Source: a virus
Length of the DNA: 55,449 nt
Direction: 5' to 3' (one strand)
IMG/VR virus record: IMGVR_UViG_3300042564_001643
Span: 1-55,449 of that record
Below, piece after piece: positions 10,801 to 20,800 of this stretch; position 1 is the first letter of the stretch; every line of letters begins with the position of its first letter. The translations under genes and the position numbers were made by a program. The notes below the pieces were generated by a model. It was not told the DNA's origin. It saw nothing but the letters and a program-made list of their open reading frames with translations, and searched no databases.

Positions 10801-12005
10801 ATTAATTTTTGTTCCTCATCAGTTGGAGCTTTACCATTTTTATAGTAATAATCTTTATACAGTTTATCATATATAGTATTTTGTACAAAACCTCCCTCAA
10901 GTCTAGCTTCAGATAGTGCAGCATTTAATGCTCTAATATCTCTATGCATACCACCTACTGTTTTCTGAGTAGCTTGCCATGTTCTAGCTAATCCAGTTAG
11001 GTTGTCTTCATTTTTTATAATAGAACCAATAGCTCCAGTTGTTCCTTCAAGTGGATTAAGAAAACTTCCTACACTACTATTAGCAACTTTCTTAGTTGTA
11101 TCCCAAAAACGTCTAGCATTACTTATATTATCTAAACTACGTACAGTGCCATTAACTGCTCTTCCCATATCAACAGCACTATCTAAACCTTTTGCAGCAC
11201 GTAAAATATTTTTACCTGCATTAGCGGTAGTTGCAAATAATACCGGAGCGGCTCCACCTGCAGTTCCTGCTGTTAATAAGATTGCAGCTGCTTCTTCTAA
11301 AGCTACTTCTGTCATGATTCCTGCAGTGTATGCAAAACTCTGAGCAGTGTTTGTAAAGAATCCACTAACACCACCTTTAGTAGATGAGCCAATAGCTGCA
11401 GCTTCTTCATAGAATCTTGCATCATCAAGATCTGCACTAAAATCTCCTGATAACATTTTCACCAAACTCTTTGGTCCAGATACAAAACCTCTTGTAAATA
11501 ATGGAACAAATGAATTAGTTACCATTCTACTAAAGTCATCCCAACCACTAGTCTTAGAATTAAACAGGGCTTCATTATCTCTTAATGGAGAAAATCCAAT
11601 ACTATCAAATTTTTCTTGACCATAAGCAGCATATCTTTTGTAAAATGAATTACCAGATGGACCTGCATCATATGCATATACTCTACTATATTCATTCTTA
11701 TCCTGATTAGCATTTGCTACGGCTTTGAATAGTTTACCATAATCACCTGCAGTAACTGTAGGAGATTTACCTGGAGAATTTGGTGCTTTACCAACTGCAT
11801 TTCTGATCTGACCTGCAGGATGATTTAATGACTCTGCACCAATAGGATTAGGATATGCTTTTGGAGCCGGAAAATTAATCTCAGCATCTCTAAGTGAATC
11901 TCCTTCAAAAGGTTTAAAACTCTGAGTATCTAATGAAGGTCTATTGATACCACCATAATCAGGACCTAGTGAATCTAATCCACTAATTGGAGTCTCATCT
12001 GCCAT
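4872..12005 (-). CDS. Giant virion (cargo) protein with embedded PD-(D/E)XK nuclease motif
   Basis: 2377 residues, the largest complete gene here. N-terminus MADETPISGLDSLG. Residues about 213-265 form an Ala/Gly-rich hydrophobic stretch that could insert in a membrane. Much of the middle and the C-terminal third is charged and helical, probably coiled coil. Around residues 1600-1670 there is a RecB-like PD-(D/E)XK signature: GEID with D1608, then IIDLKTG with D1622 and K1624, then a downstream QQAAYANLL helix. Its start overlaps the end of the upstream 1014-residue gene by 11 bases (ATGGCAGATGA), which suggests translational coupling. Size and place match the cargo proteins found in crAss-like virions and ejected into the cell. 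The nuclease could act on host DNA or on phage DNA ends, or be a structural remnant; the motif is seen, the function is inferred. Confidence 0.85.
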   Translation of the reverse strand: MADETPISGLDSLGPDYGGINRPSLDTQSFKPFEGDSLRDAEINFPAPKAYPNPIGAESLNHPAGQIRNAVGKAPNSPGKSPTVTAGDYGKLFKAVANANQDKNEYSRVYAYDAGPSGNSFYKRYAAYGQEKFDSIGFSPLRDNEALFNSKTSGWDDFSRMVTNSFVPLFTRGFVSGPKSLVKMLSGDFSADLDDARFYEEAAAIGSSTKGGVSGFFTNTAQSFAYTAGIMTEVALEEAAAILLTAGTAGGAAPVLFATTANAGKNILRAAKGLDSAVDMGRAVNGTVRSLDNISNARRFWDTTKKVANSSVGSFLNPLEGTTGAIGSIIKNEDNLTGLARTWQATQKTVGGMHRDIRALNAALSEARLEGGFVQNTIYDKLYKDYYYKNGKAPTDEEQKLMINKSTEAGMSTVMWNTALIYGSNKITFPSILGRKSMGGGYFKNKIDDVLQMKGGKVIYKEVAEKGVKETAEAKSKRLLQGNFEYVKDGLMTSLKNFKSQPIRQTLKGVGGYFKTNITEALQENAQEAISMAMENYYTHNYYKETGAASHQFNKGLSAYLTDGIGEQFSGKGFETFASGFFMGMFGGGMNKTFEAMQYGYNHYFNKEESAKYAELRNSYGKGIAAKLNLLAETDPETLFDSKIFNYGVQGSIADNAERDLDEMQRKDQKDEALISAVYAALDTNTLNLFTDQLESFKQYSPEEFEEAFGYEKGEGAKYQAKLDSIIKKTKSIEAKYKRVNEQFPNPVDLSKIDKEDPNYEKAALLNSAWEYAKREAIFSHQSFDDVNQRMASIYDTITADPALAKVAANDIQMLFSVDKIGSEIGILKSEVEGLKTMTDPQSKKDYEHKKKKIKALENYLDKFSSYNSYTQRHKFADAAREDIAEATGKNPEDVTQEEIDALLDKKIGKRTEENDIKVNSGLESAYKEYLKLLGDYNDSHIFDRDMDNAFSKLKDYYALGEQGRLLARHVDVLSNPQGFLDAVNRNNEWMERVYKNRKEYFDQMVEAQLKAKEHNDLLNALANQDIYVDLDQLDAYINEGVLPTEFYDGKGKVITADNDKYYSIIEKFVLLSQIQESINANKLDPEMQKEIDDLQKKMKAEIDALEKEEGRVNIAPVEIAKGKTISLKEAAKEVQPGEYIELSFADGQTITYYNDGGTLKFDNAEGEEVNIKRDTTPYTAAVRFKYDMIPNPDEVQTIKEKYDALIEEVYERYAAKKQAMNAQSYNAILPSTPIEDIQSREPELYSQLQQLFQTTVLDQMDPEQVELMTDDQVMNLFTDFVATEDAAAQLIDQYNKQARLKYATKLSGEQEDFEFLFNGSTIDTGNLTTKQVRTYIKTFEGLKADLQKKGNLTTDEKNLLNSHTALINKFEALIRTRGLAGLSPKLKEAKSKLDALLETQDKITRDDDRHVYIIDGKEYDSVTRKIAPLKSKQYDYIGKGTLEKEVYKIFGNANLKDGEGRPLSFDAKVNLFIAALKTNNPPGFNSKNYLEVADLLIANQSDTPEELYNRLLAYSLENTFEANRTAGNYIDAQVKNLFEDLPLEFNEENITREAFDNLFSTEVDPKTNLPKGSLAQIKARVDSNELIILSRGLRVYDEELGIAGEIDLIVADQNGNVYIIDLKTGSKDKWDGWVGTDLYKDRKASKDEAVRAKAEYAENKSEDYELQQAAYANLLYRMIGLEVSKVGILPVQLTLNTETGKVNTASKPTSSALKPGTFSIMLDTSKVQDRIDNLIPKVYIDPVTGDEEVPGIKIATALSPEALKKLRALGFSDAMLELMTQAEIEEAKTFNDRDQAKPLLNKYAKLAMEPVLMDDAEIETQIINEMRRDRNGKSIQNRINMLKAREKMASNELSAMNDTLGYLNNLLESSVDLSESEVKRLLDSISTLEKVIKSSSSKKTKRGQSTAAMIANLKSQIRNEFREADVILNTIRNLKYEIELLESLKDDLGNQIDYYNSLIADPNMETLSKYEIEAKIKKIQKKMGTIEKLIAAIKNAIGKSLQYLNEYLKIWKKADAKYNKFMDTTGYEPLSQEKLGELINSTNPEDMERLAEYPELSRQFQGVQNELLKTMDNVEFAEEVKEQENKRLAELNRALDKYTRQIRYLNELISTTADGEVFDPEAKMSDPASGGPMPGSTMNTTATTAQKTQEAEEDLAKDAVTVSKLTFTPDVMADIENELEGKTYSLEEALAAIEALPNMDELRSYRAILRGFQTVGRISAADGAILKAKFEEKIKQLETPESIDMPATSFAVGATVIAKIDIFNKNLLFAGKGTELTVTRVDGSKKMITLKYGNKPHQVSFDEAEEFLTNMEALTNIVPVEATPILDQADKEKVIESNDIADAFIQDPAAVNKAIEEIGDTEASNLKDKLFKNLEC

Positions 12006-15000
12006 TTGATAATATTTTATTGTTTTGGTAAATGTTGTTGAATATCAATTGGTATTCATCTCTCAGGTTATCAATATTATTTCCAGGAGAAATTGGATCA
12101 GTATAAGATACAGTACTATATGACTTTGTATTAGGATCCCAAGCTCTATATTGTACAGTACTTACATACTCACCAGTACCATAATTATTTTTACTAATAG
12201 TCCATTTGTTATTTTCATCAAATGGAGAAGTAAATACATATGGCTGTCCGTTATTAACTGAATAGTCAATATTAGCTTTTAATGCAGATACTTGAGATGA
12301 TTTAAACAAACCATTTGTAAAGTTTTGATTATCAGTAATTACAGTAATACCATTAACTATAGCTTGATTGTATTCTGTTTGAGTAATGATACCAGTTGGA
12401 TTTTTATCAGTAATGATGTATTGTTTTAACCACTCAGCATCAGGACGGATTGTCATACCACCTTTACTAGCCATACCTGCTGCTATAGGAATTGAACTAA
12501 GCTCAAAGTTTTTAAATTTACTTTTAGTATTATTAATCTCAGTATCAATTAATCGCATTAAAGCTTTTCCTTTTTTAGTTTGAGTTAAACCAGTAACTTC
12601 ATCAGCCTCACTATCTTTTGATTTTAAGAAAGCACTTTTAGTTGCACCACCAAATGTGATTACACTATTAGACTCATCAAAATCAATATTATTAAAATCT
12701 CTATTGAACTCCATATAAAATCTTTTGCTCATAGAAGTCATAGGTGACTTAGGAGAGACCATTATGAAGTTTTCATTTTGAGTAAACTTACCAGCACCTG
12801 TTCCCGGTGTACCAGGGGCACCGTCTAATACTTTACCAGATGTATATATTTTTCCTGCTTCTTTTACAAGATCCTTATATACTCCACTATCACGTGTCTC
12901 TCTTATGCTTTTTAATCCTTGTTCAGCTTGATTCATCAAACCTTCTCTATAGTTACCTGTAGCATAATCAATAATAGTAGGTAAATCAGGAATCATTGCA
13001 TACATTTGTGCAGCTCTTAGATCTTCTTTTTTATTTTTCTGAGCTTGTGCATTACCTCCTTTACCATAAACTAAATCATTAAATTCAGCTTCTGATCTTA
13101 AATTGCCTTTTGCATCATATAAGTATTTAGCATATTGTCCTATTTCTCCACCTTTAGTTGCTAGTTCTTGCTCAACTATCTTAGAACTTTTCTTTTGCCA
13201 ATCTTCAACATTATCTACATAGTCAAGATAATCATTGAACTGGTTACTAGTGGCTCTATTATTTTCTAAAATAGGACTTACCCTACTATCTTTAGCATAT
13301 TTTTTAAGTGCCCATTCATATCTTCTTGCAATGTTCTTAGTTTTGTTTGTACCCATTCCATTTTTAATATACCAATAACCATTCTGGCTAACTAAGTTAT
13401 TAAACTTGTCAGCTGTCATTGTTGGGTCATTGAATATAAACTTAACATCCTCATCAGAAAATACCCCATCTTTGTTTAAAGACTTAATATTACCTGCCAT
13501 AGACATAAGGAATGGTTTAGCAACCTCTTCAGTTCTATTTTTTGCTTCACGGTTTACACCCATTTTAACATTATACTGATCTGTTGTTTGAGGATTTTCT
13601 CTTGTATGAATTTCATTATACTCAGGTTTTTCAACAGGTTGCATGTAGTTAGGATTTGCTACAGTATTTCCTTTTTCATCAACTACTGTCTTACGCAGAT
13701 CAGGTTCATGAGTACCAGCTTCATACAAATATTCAGCAGCTGCTGCATCTAATTTACTTTGTGCTGTAATACGCGCAGCATCTTTTAATCCTTGATTTCT
13801 AGCTGCAACTTCTTGCATAGAGAATGCATGCTTTTGCTCATTAACTGCATATATGTTAGCTTCAATATCTACTTTAGCATCTTTATACGCAAATATTTGT
13901 GCAGCCTCATTAAGATCTTTTTGCATAAGAGATGATGCCATAGCATTATCTACTTTCCATCTTAATGATTTTACATCTCCATAAGGATTAACAAATCCTG
14001 AAGTTGTAGATGGTGTTCCAGATTGCTCTTTTAAAGCTTCATTATCAGCATCTATTCTAGTAATGATCTTATCATTCATCTCCTTAGCTTCTTTAAGATT
14101 TTCTAAGTATGCTTCAGCATCAGGATCTGCAGTTTTATTTTTAATTTGTTGTTCAATATCTTTGATCTTAGTATCATAACTTGATGATGCATTCTTAAGA
14201 CCTTTGTATCTTCTTTCATTAGCAGCTTTAAGATTGTTATAGTTCTCTTCAAGATACTTCATCTCTGCTGCATTCTTATCTCCATTAAATTGTGCAGCAT
14301 TAGACTCAGCATAATCTTTTCTATCTAAGTAAGCTTGAGTTTTATAGACTGCTTGAATAGCTGGATCATTACCTAGTTCAGCTTCAAACAATTTACTTAA
14401 TGGTTCCATGAGTTGTTCTCCATTTTTCTTTTTGATAACCCATCTACCGTCTTTACTAAACTCTGGAGTTTCCATAGATAAGCCAGCTTCTTTTGCTACT
14501 TCTTGTGCCTTCTTAACTGCATTTATATATGGAGTATAACTAGTATTCTGAAATGATAAAGCCTCTGGATCTGCTGCATCTTTAAATTCTTGACGCATAT
14601 AATCCATTGCTCTTACACCACCATCCCAATATTGTTCTCTAGCTTTTTCATCTAAAGAATTTTTAAGACCTTCTGCTCTTGTTTTTTGATTATTATAGTT
14701 TTTAGTCCATGCCATATCTTTCATGATATGTTCATCTTCATAAAACGGTTTAAATACTTGAGCAGCCTTAGCAACATTCTGATCTAAAGACAAATCTAAG
14801 CCTGTAATCTTTTTAAGATTAAAATCAATGTTTTTAAGAACTTCTTCTTTTCTTGCAATATTACCATCTCTAGTAAGATCAGCATAAAAATACTGACCAT
14901 AAACATTGTTAAGTGATTTCCATGCAGAATCATATTCTGTTTGCTTAGTTTGCAGAACATTACTATACAAGTTCAGATCCGGTTGAAACGGTTGAAACTG

Positions 15001-15039
15001 TGGTATATAATCCTGAACCCCTTGTAAATACGTAGCCAT
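11995..15039 (-). CDS. Large conserved crAss-like virion (cargo) protein
   Basis: 1014 residues starting MATYLQGVQDYIPQFQPF, an N-terminus I associate with a conserved crAss-like phage virion protein. The chain is mostly charged and helical (many Lys, Glu, Asn and Ala), with no signal peptide or membrane span and no catalytic motif that I recognise. It is one of the run of large proteins that follow the muzzle-type protein, so it is probably carried in the virion and ejected. It is preceded by a 63-base AT-rich gap holding an inverted repeat and a leader element shared with other gene blocks, so it may have its own promoter. It ends in TGA inside the start of the 2377-residue gene. Confidence 0.8.
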   Translation of the reverse strand: MATYLQGVQDYIPQFQPFQPDLNLYSNVLQTKQTEYDSAWKSLNNVYGQYFYADLTRDGNIARKEEVLKNIDFNLKKITGLDLSLDQNVAKAAQVFKPFYEDEHIMKDMAWTKNYNNQKTRAEGLKNSLDEKAREQYWDGGVRAMDYMRQEFKDAADPEALSFQNTSYTPYINAVKKAQEVAKEAGLSMETPEFSKDGRWVIKKKNGEQLMEPLSKLFEAELGNDPAIQAVYKTQAYLDRKDYAESNAAQFNGDKNAAEMKYLEENYNNLKAANERRYKGLKNASSSYDTKIKDIEQQIKNKTADPDAEAYLENLKEAKEMNDKIITRIDADNEALKEQSGTPSTTSGFVNPYGDVKSLRWKVDNAMASSLMQKDLNEAAQIFAYKDAKVDIEANIYAVNEQKHAFSMQEVAARNQGLKDAARITAQSKLDAAAAEYLYEAGTHEPDLRKTVVDEKGNTVANPNYMQPVEKPEYNEIHTRENPQTTDQYNVKMGVNREAKNRTEEVAKPFLMSMAGNIKSLNKDGVFSDEDVKFIFNDPTMTADKFNNLVSQNGYWYIKNGMGTNKTKNIARRYEWALKKYAKDSRVSPILENNRATSNQFNDYLDYVDNVEDWQKKSSKIVEQELATKGGEIGQYAKYLYDAKGNLRSEAEFNDLVYGKGGNAQAQKNKKEDLRAAQMYAMIPDLPTIIDYATGNYREGLMNQAEQGLKSIRETRDSGVYKDLVKEAGKIYTSGKVLDGAPGTPGTGAGKFTQNENFIMVSPKSPMTSMSKRFYMEFNRDFNNIDFDESNSVITFGGATKSAFLKSKDSEADEVTGLTQTKKGKALMRLIDTEINNTKSKFKNFELSSIPIAAGMASKGGMTIRPDAEWLKQYIITDKNPTGIITQTEYNQAIVNGITVITDNQNFTNGLFKSSQVSALKANIDYSVNNGQPYVFTSPFDENNKWTISKNNYGTGEYVSTVQYRAWDPNTKSYSTVSYTDPISPGNNIDNLRDEYQLIFNNIYQNNKILSNGR

Positions 15040-15050
15040 ATTTTTAGTAA

Positions 15051-15087
15051 TCTATATATGTAAATATATCAAAATTTTATAAGTTTA
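15051..15087 (-). promoter_or_regulatory. AT-rich leader element before the 1014-residue cargo gene
   Basis: The minus strand has AAACTTATAAAATTTTG followed by the core TATATTTA and CATATATAG. It is a looser version of the elements at 21359-21393 and 34440-34472, lying about 12 bases before the ATG. Confidence 0.35.
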
Positions 15088-15105
15088 ATAAACCTATAAA
15101 GTTTA
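15088..15105 (-). repeat. 18-base inverted repeat overlapping the stop of the 901-residue gene
   Basis: The minus strand reads TAAACTTTATAGGTTTAT, beginning with the TAA stop codon. It is the second copy of the element at 21395-21412, with one base changed. No T run follows, so it is not a classic terminator. Confidence 0.6.
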
Positions 15106-17808
15106 GTAGAACATAAATGGGAAGATATTAGAACCCATTACATACATTCCACCATCTTTTGCATTAGCATTATCCATGATTGTTTCAACATCAGGTCCAG
15201 CATATCCAGATGATTGACCCATTGCTATCTTAGCTGCAGCAATTGCATCTTTAGGAGCAAATCCTTGTGTTATATAGCCTTTAAGTAAAGTATCAAAAGT
15301 TTTATTAATCTCTGGTTGTTGTTTTTTACCACCTGTAAACACAACTGTACCTGTTCTAGGATCGATATCATACTGTGGTGCAGTAGCATTAAGTAATGCT
15401 ATATCTCCTGCATTTTTCCATCCAGTTTGGAATGCTTGTCTTTTAATTGAATCAGCTAATCTTCTATCTCTGTCATACGTAGCATTTGTCAATGTTGTCC
15501 CATCTACTAATTGTTTAGTAATAGCTTGATTCATTGCTCTCTCTTGATTTCTAATACCAACATTATTTTGACCAACTTGATTAGCCAACTGTACATTAGC
15601 ATTGTTATATCTAGATAGAACATCTGCTGCTTGTTTAGCACCTTGACCTTGAACTTGTGATGATCTTGATGATAATGCTTGAGGTCCTACAAACTGTGCT
15701 AAACCTTGAGTAAGAATATTTGCTTGCTCAGAGTTTGCTGCTAGTTCTCTTGTAGGATCTAAGTATATTCCTACATTCTCTTCATTATCAACTGGAGCTG
15801 CCCATGGATAATACTTACGTAAAGAAGCTTTATCTTTAAGTGCTCCATAGTAATTATTTAAATCAGGAGTTGTCCACTCAGGTACTGTAACTACAGGAGC
15901 TGTTTCTTCTTCTTCTAGATCAACTAGATCTGGTCTATCAGTTCCTTCACATTCATTACACTCACCCTTTTCATTTTTACCTGGATCATATGTTTTACCA
16001 TTAGCATCTGTACACTGACAAGTTAAAACTTTCTTAATTGTTTTTTCTTGTTTTGCTGCAGGTGTATAATTTAAACGTTGACCCAATGTAGTATTAGTAC
16101 TAGCATTGTCAATCCCTGAAATAGATTCTCTACCTTTTAGTTCATCACTTTTACCAGTTTGTTTAACACCTCTTTGTTTTTCTTCACCACCTTTAATAAC
16201 ATCATCATATGCTAAGTAAGCTGCTTGAGACAAGTAACCTTTATCAAAAGATAAATCGGATAAACCTGGATTATTTGCAATTAAATCAGAAGCTTGTTTA
16301 TTGACTCTTTGACCTTTAGCAGTTGGTTGATCTGTTTCTAATGCATTAAGCCCAAAAGCTTCTAATCTTGCATTTCTTTCTTCTTGTTGTAGCAATGCAT
16401 CTATAACCTCATCTTCTTTACGGTCTTTTAATGCTTGATGCCAGTTACTTTTTTTACCACCAGTATAGTTAGCTTCTTGATCAATTACTTTCTTATATTG
16501 CTCATATACTTTTTTACGGAAATCAGGATCATTCTTAATTGCTTGTTCAGCAGATCTATAAGCTAAATAAGCATCAGTCTTTCCGTTCCATTTTGTATCA
16601 ACTATCTTTTGTTCTTCAGGTGTTAATGCTGCAGTACCTGTACCACCACCAACCTGGTATTTAACACCAGGTTGCTTAGTAGCCAATCCAGGATACCATG
16701 TATTCATTTTTTGAAACTTTCCATCTTTCAAGAATGCATCTTTAGACATACCAGTTGGTGCATTATACCAATCTGCATTTTGCATGGCTTCCATTGCATC
16801 TAACCTTATTCTCTGTTCATCAGTAAGGGCTGGCTTTTCTATTTCAGGTTTATTCATGTTATCTGCAATATATTTATTAAATGCATCAACATTTATACCT
16901 TCTTGAGCTTCAGGCATATAACCACCATAAGCCATATAAGAAGGCATTTCATAACCATACTGAGCCATAGGTTGTTGACCCATAGCTTGTTCCATCATCA
17001 TTGCATCTTCATCAGGCATTTGTTGCATACCAGAGTTATCATAGATGTTTTCTTCTTCAGTAGGATTCTCTGGTGCAGTGCCATTATCAGGAATTTCACC
17101 TGGACCGCCTGCAACACCTGGTGTAGGTTGTTGAGTTTTTGGTTGATACGTAGGCATAATGTCTTCTTCTGAAATTCCATTAGCTTCCATATATGGTTGT
17201 GCTACCATAGGTATACCTTGTGGGAAACCTTTCTTAGCTTCTTGTGCAAGAGCAAGAGCTCCTAACTTCATATTGTAGTTACGGATCATCAACTCTGCAG
17301 TCTTCTTAGCAATTACATCTGTATCAGGATCTTGAAGTATTTTTCTATACTTATTAATATCATACTGCTTAGCTAATTGAGCAGGAGTATAACCTTTAGA
17401 CTTTTTCCCGTCAGCAGAACCCTTACCAAATCTAGACAACATAGCAGGATCTTTAATCAACATAGATCTTGTATCACTGAATATAAATGTATCATCCGGC
17501 AAGTTCAATGGAACTCCACCAGATGAGTGTCTTGGACCTTCAATATTATAGTGTTCTGCAAAGCCATCACCATTGATGTCTCCGTATGCAGTTTCTCCAC
17601 CTTCAGCTTCTAAGTTAGCTTCTTCTCTTGGTACACGTTTAAGTGACTTTTGAAGTTCTATAGGTTTCTTACCCATGTACTGATCAATATCAGCACCACC
17701 CATTGCTGTTGGTTGGATAGCTAATGCACCATTTAATTGTTGACCAGTCTTAACTGTTCTACCTTGTTGAGCTTTAGGAAGCTTCTTTATCTTTACTTTG
17801 TAATACAT
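15103..17808 (-). CDS. Large virion (cargo) protein with AQxG motifs
   Basis: 901 residues. The basic N-terminus contains LPKAQQG (residues 10-16). Residues about 60-130 (including EAEGGETAYGDINGDG, HSSGGVPLNLPDDTFIFSDT) form a conserved-looking domain that I associate with internal virion proteins of Bacteroidetes phages. A Met/Gln-rich low-complexity part follows and leads into GGYMPEAQEG (295-304). A Cys cluster (CQCTDANGK ... CNECEG) lies in the second half, a possible small metal site. The C-terminus is Gln/Asn/Ala-rich and helical. The stop codon lies within an 18-base inverted repeat also found after the 853-residue gene. Probably a packaged or ejected protein; no enzyme motif was seen. 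Confidence 0.8.
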   Translation of the reverse strand: MYYKVKIKKLPKAQQGRTVKTGQQLNGALAIQPTAMGGADIDQYMGKKPIELQKSLKRVPREEANLEAEGGETAYGDINGDGFAEHYNIEGPRHSSGGVPLNLPDDTFIFSDTRSMLIKDPAMLSRFGKGSADGKKSKGYTPAQLAKQYDINKYRKILQDPDTDVIAKKTAELMIRNYNMKLGALALAQEAKKGFPQGIPMVAQPYMEANGISEEDIMPTYQPKTQQPTPGVAGGPGEIPDNGTAPENPTEEENIYDNSGMQQMPDEDAMMMEQAMGQQPMAQYGYEMPSYMAYGGYMPEAQEGINVDAFNKYIADNMNKPEIEKPALTDEQRIRLDAMEAMQNADWYNAPTGMSKDAFLKDGKFQKMNTWYPGLATKQPGVKYQVGGGTGTAALTPEEQKIVDTKWNGKTDAYLAYRSAEQAIKNDPDFRKKVYEQYKKVIDQEANYTGGKKSNWHQALKDRKEDEVIDALLQQEERNARLEAFGLNALETDQPTAKGQRVNKQASDLIANNPGLSDLSFDKGYLSQAAYLAYDDVIKGGEEKQRGVKQTGKSDELKGRESISGIDNASTNTTLGQRLNYTPAAKQEKTIKKVLTCQCTDANGKTYDPGKNEKGECNECEGTDRPDLVDLEEEETAPVVTVPEWTTPDLNNYYGALKDKASLRKYYPWAAPVDNEENVGIYLDPTRELAANSEQANILTQGLAQFVGPQALSSRSSQVQGQGAKQAADVLSRYNNANVQLANQVGQNNVGIRNQERAMNQAITKQLVDGTTLTNATYDRDRRLADSIKRQAFQTGWKNAGDIALLNATAPQYDIDPRTGTVVFTGGKKQQPEINKTFDTLLKGYITQGFAPKDAIAAAKIAMGQSSGYAGPDVETIMDNANAKDGGMYVMGSNIFPFMFY

Positions 17809-17817
17809 AGTTCAAAG

Positions 17818-20800
17818 TTATAAATATTCTAATTCACCACCATCTGCAAGGAATTGATCTATCTCATCCTGCGTCATGTAAGCTTCTTCATCTTGATCAT
17901 ATTCTGGCATAGTGTAACCACCTTCTTGAAGAAAACCACCATTTCTAATAATACCTTTGAATCCCATTTGATCAGGTCTAAATAAACCGGAATTGGTATC
18001 ATAGGTACCACGGTCTTGCAAGTTTGTTGATCCATATAAGTTATCTCCAGTAAGGTTATCATAGAAATTTTGCTGTATTCCTTTATCACCTCTTTCACCT
18101 AGTTTTTGAATACCAAAGTTAGCAAGTGTATTAAACTGATTTACACCTCTTTCAAAATCAACATTATACATGTTTTTGTTTTTGAACTTAGCTGCATAAC
18201 CTTGTCTTTCAATTTCAGGTTCTTTATCTTCTAATCCCCATGATTCTCTAATTTCCGGCTCAACTGATTCCCAAACATCTTTAGATGATTTTGGCTTAAG
18301 TTCTGCCATTGGTTCAATGTCACTTACACCAATCATTCCACTCTGAGCTTGTGGAAGATATCCGCCATATGCCATGGTAGTATTTGGTTTACCTTCACCA
18401 AATTCATAATAATCTGGAAATGAATTACGCTTCTGCATATCAATCATATCTGGATTATATGGAGCATACTCACCAAATTCTGATTTAGGAGCAACACGTG
18501 GTTCCCTATTTAGATTCAGATTCAGTTGATCATTAACAAATGCTCTGATACCTTTTGTTGGAACATCATTAGCTCTTTGATCTGCTGCAGTACTATTATT
18601 ATTAATAGTAGTTTTTTCAGTAGGAGCAAAATTACTAGAAGGATACATTCTTGCACCTACTTGTCTTAATCCAGGAGTTCTCAATAATAAGTCAGCAAGC
18701 TTTTGTCTTCTTGATCCTTGAGCCATTTGATCCTCATTGTCAACATTACTATCTGCTGCCTTACCATCCTTAGTGTCAAATTGACCATAGTTACCAAAAT
18801 ACATAGTATACTCTTTTGGTCTTTTACCAAATAAGCTAGTTTTAGTTACATCAATCTTACTCAATGGTTGGTTACCCATCATAGCAGCATTAACAGGTTT
18901 CCCTGTTCTTGGATCATAAGTCATTCCTTGTTGTTGTGCCCATGAACCAGCATACTCTATTGTTCTACCTGCAGGACCAAACTGTCTTCTTCCTCCAAAC
19001 ACTGGAGGATACATAGCACCCGTTTGTGGATTGTAAGTAGTATTAGACTTAGAACTAGGAATAACTTTAGAATAATCAATACCTTCTCTATACTCACCTA
19101 CATTAACACCAGCAGCTTTAGCTTTATCATAAACTTCTTTATTCTTATCTACTGTAGTTTCATCTACAGTAGTTTCATCAGGATAATAGTCAGCCATCCA
19201 CTGATCATAAGACACAGGGTTTTGTCTAGAGTATCCTTCTGTAACATCATCACCATACATTCTGTCAAGCCAATCTTTGTATTCAGCTTGTTTACTTCCT
19301 CCTGTTTGAAAATATGGATCAGCAGTATTTTCCTCAAATGGTGTAGGTACAGCATCATCTCCACCATATACAAATTTGTATAGACCGGAATCTTCCATAG
19401 TCATACCACCAAACTGTTTCATCTCACCTGTAACATAACGTCCTGATGATTGAAAATTATCATCAAGATATTTCCATTGAGCATTGCTTTTATCTTTTTT
19501 AATAAGAGCAACTGGCTCTTTATTTATATAATGTTGAGCGGTGTCACCTTTAAATTTAGCATATGAACCATCATTCAGTTGTCTATAATAATAACCTGGT
19601 TTCTTTTTAAGTGTTCCTAGTATTGCTCCCTTTGTTCCTTTACCACTTACAGCACTAGTATTTAACTTTGCTAATGTTTTTTTATCTTTTACAGGAAATG
19701 ATTTAGCACCTTCACGAAGTGTACCGTCATCATTGGGTACAGTATAGCTCCAACTTCCACGTTCATCTACACTATAGAGATATGGAGTATTATCTAAGTA
19801 CTGATATTGACCTGCTGTACTAAAAAATTGATTTGGTTTAAACTTCTCAATGTTTTTAATTCTAGTTGGGTCTGTAACTTCAGTCCAAGTTTCATCTTTA
19901 ATTGCTGTATCTGTTTCATAGTTTGAGTTTACATACCATTTATCATTTACTTTTACATAGCCAGCTTTAGGATTACCTGGATTAAATACTACATCCTTAG
20001 TAGTATAATTAATTGCATTATTACTAGATTCAGTTATAGGTTTAGCTTTAGGAGCTACCTCAACTTTAGGTTTTTCTTCAGCTTTAGTAATTTCAGTATT
20101 AGCTTCTGTAGCTCCATTATTAGTGGTACTACTTCCTTGATCCTGAATAGCTTTAGTATCTTCTGCTGTTGTTACTTTAGTTTTTTCAGCTTCAGTCTTT
20201 ACTTCTGCATTTTTTTCTGTTGCTGTATTCTTAGCATCTACCTCAACCTCAGTCCAAATTTCTTTAGCTTTTTCTTGTTGATTGTTTGCTTCTTGTTTAA
20301 CTACATCCTCACGTAACTTAGGATTGTTATAAGCTTCTTGTGCAAAAGTAATACTGTATTCTTTTGGTCTACCAAATAAACCAGTTCTTCTGACATCAAT
20401 ATTAGCAAGTTGTGGACCACCAGCATATGAACCTTGATCAGGCATAATAAATTGTTGAAGTCCCGTCATTGGCATACCCATTCCCATAATATTCATTTGT
20501 GTAGGGAACATTTGAGATCTGTTATTGAACATACCTGCAGGCATTTGACCCATCATGCGGTTTGCTCTTCTGTTCATTCTACGCATTTGTCCTGGACGCA
20601 TACCACCTAACTGCATATAATCTTGATCAGTATCATAACCATAATCAAGATTATTAGTCATATCTTGTGAATACATATCATACATAGCTTCAGCATCTTG
20701 CTTCATTAAAGCTTGATTTGCATGACCTTGTAAACCTGTGATAAAATCACTCAGTCCATTCTTTCTTACACCTGTATCTGTATCATCTGCTTTGTTTGAT

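Noticed and set aside
16903-19383. Open frames on the plus strand opposite the 901- and 1177-residue genes
   Set aside because: Their compositions (His/Ile/Phe/Ser-rich) are those of antisense shadows of AT-rich coding DNA, with no leaders; the minus-strand genes have convincing protein patterns.
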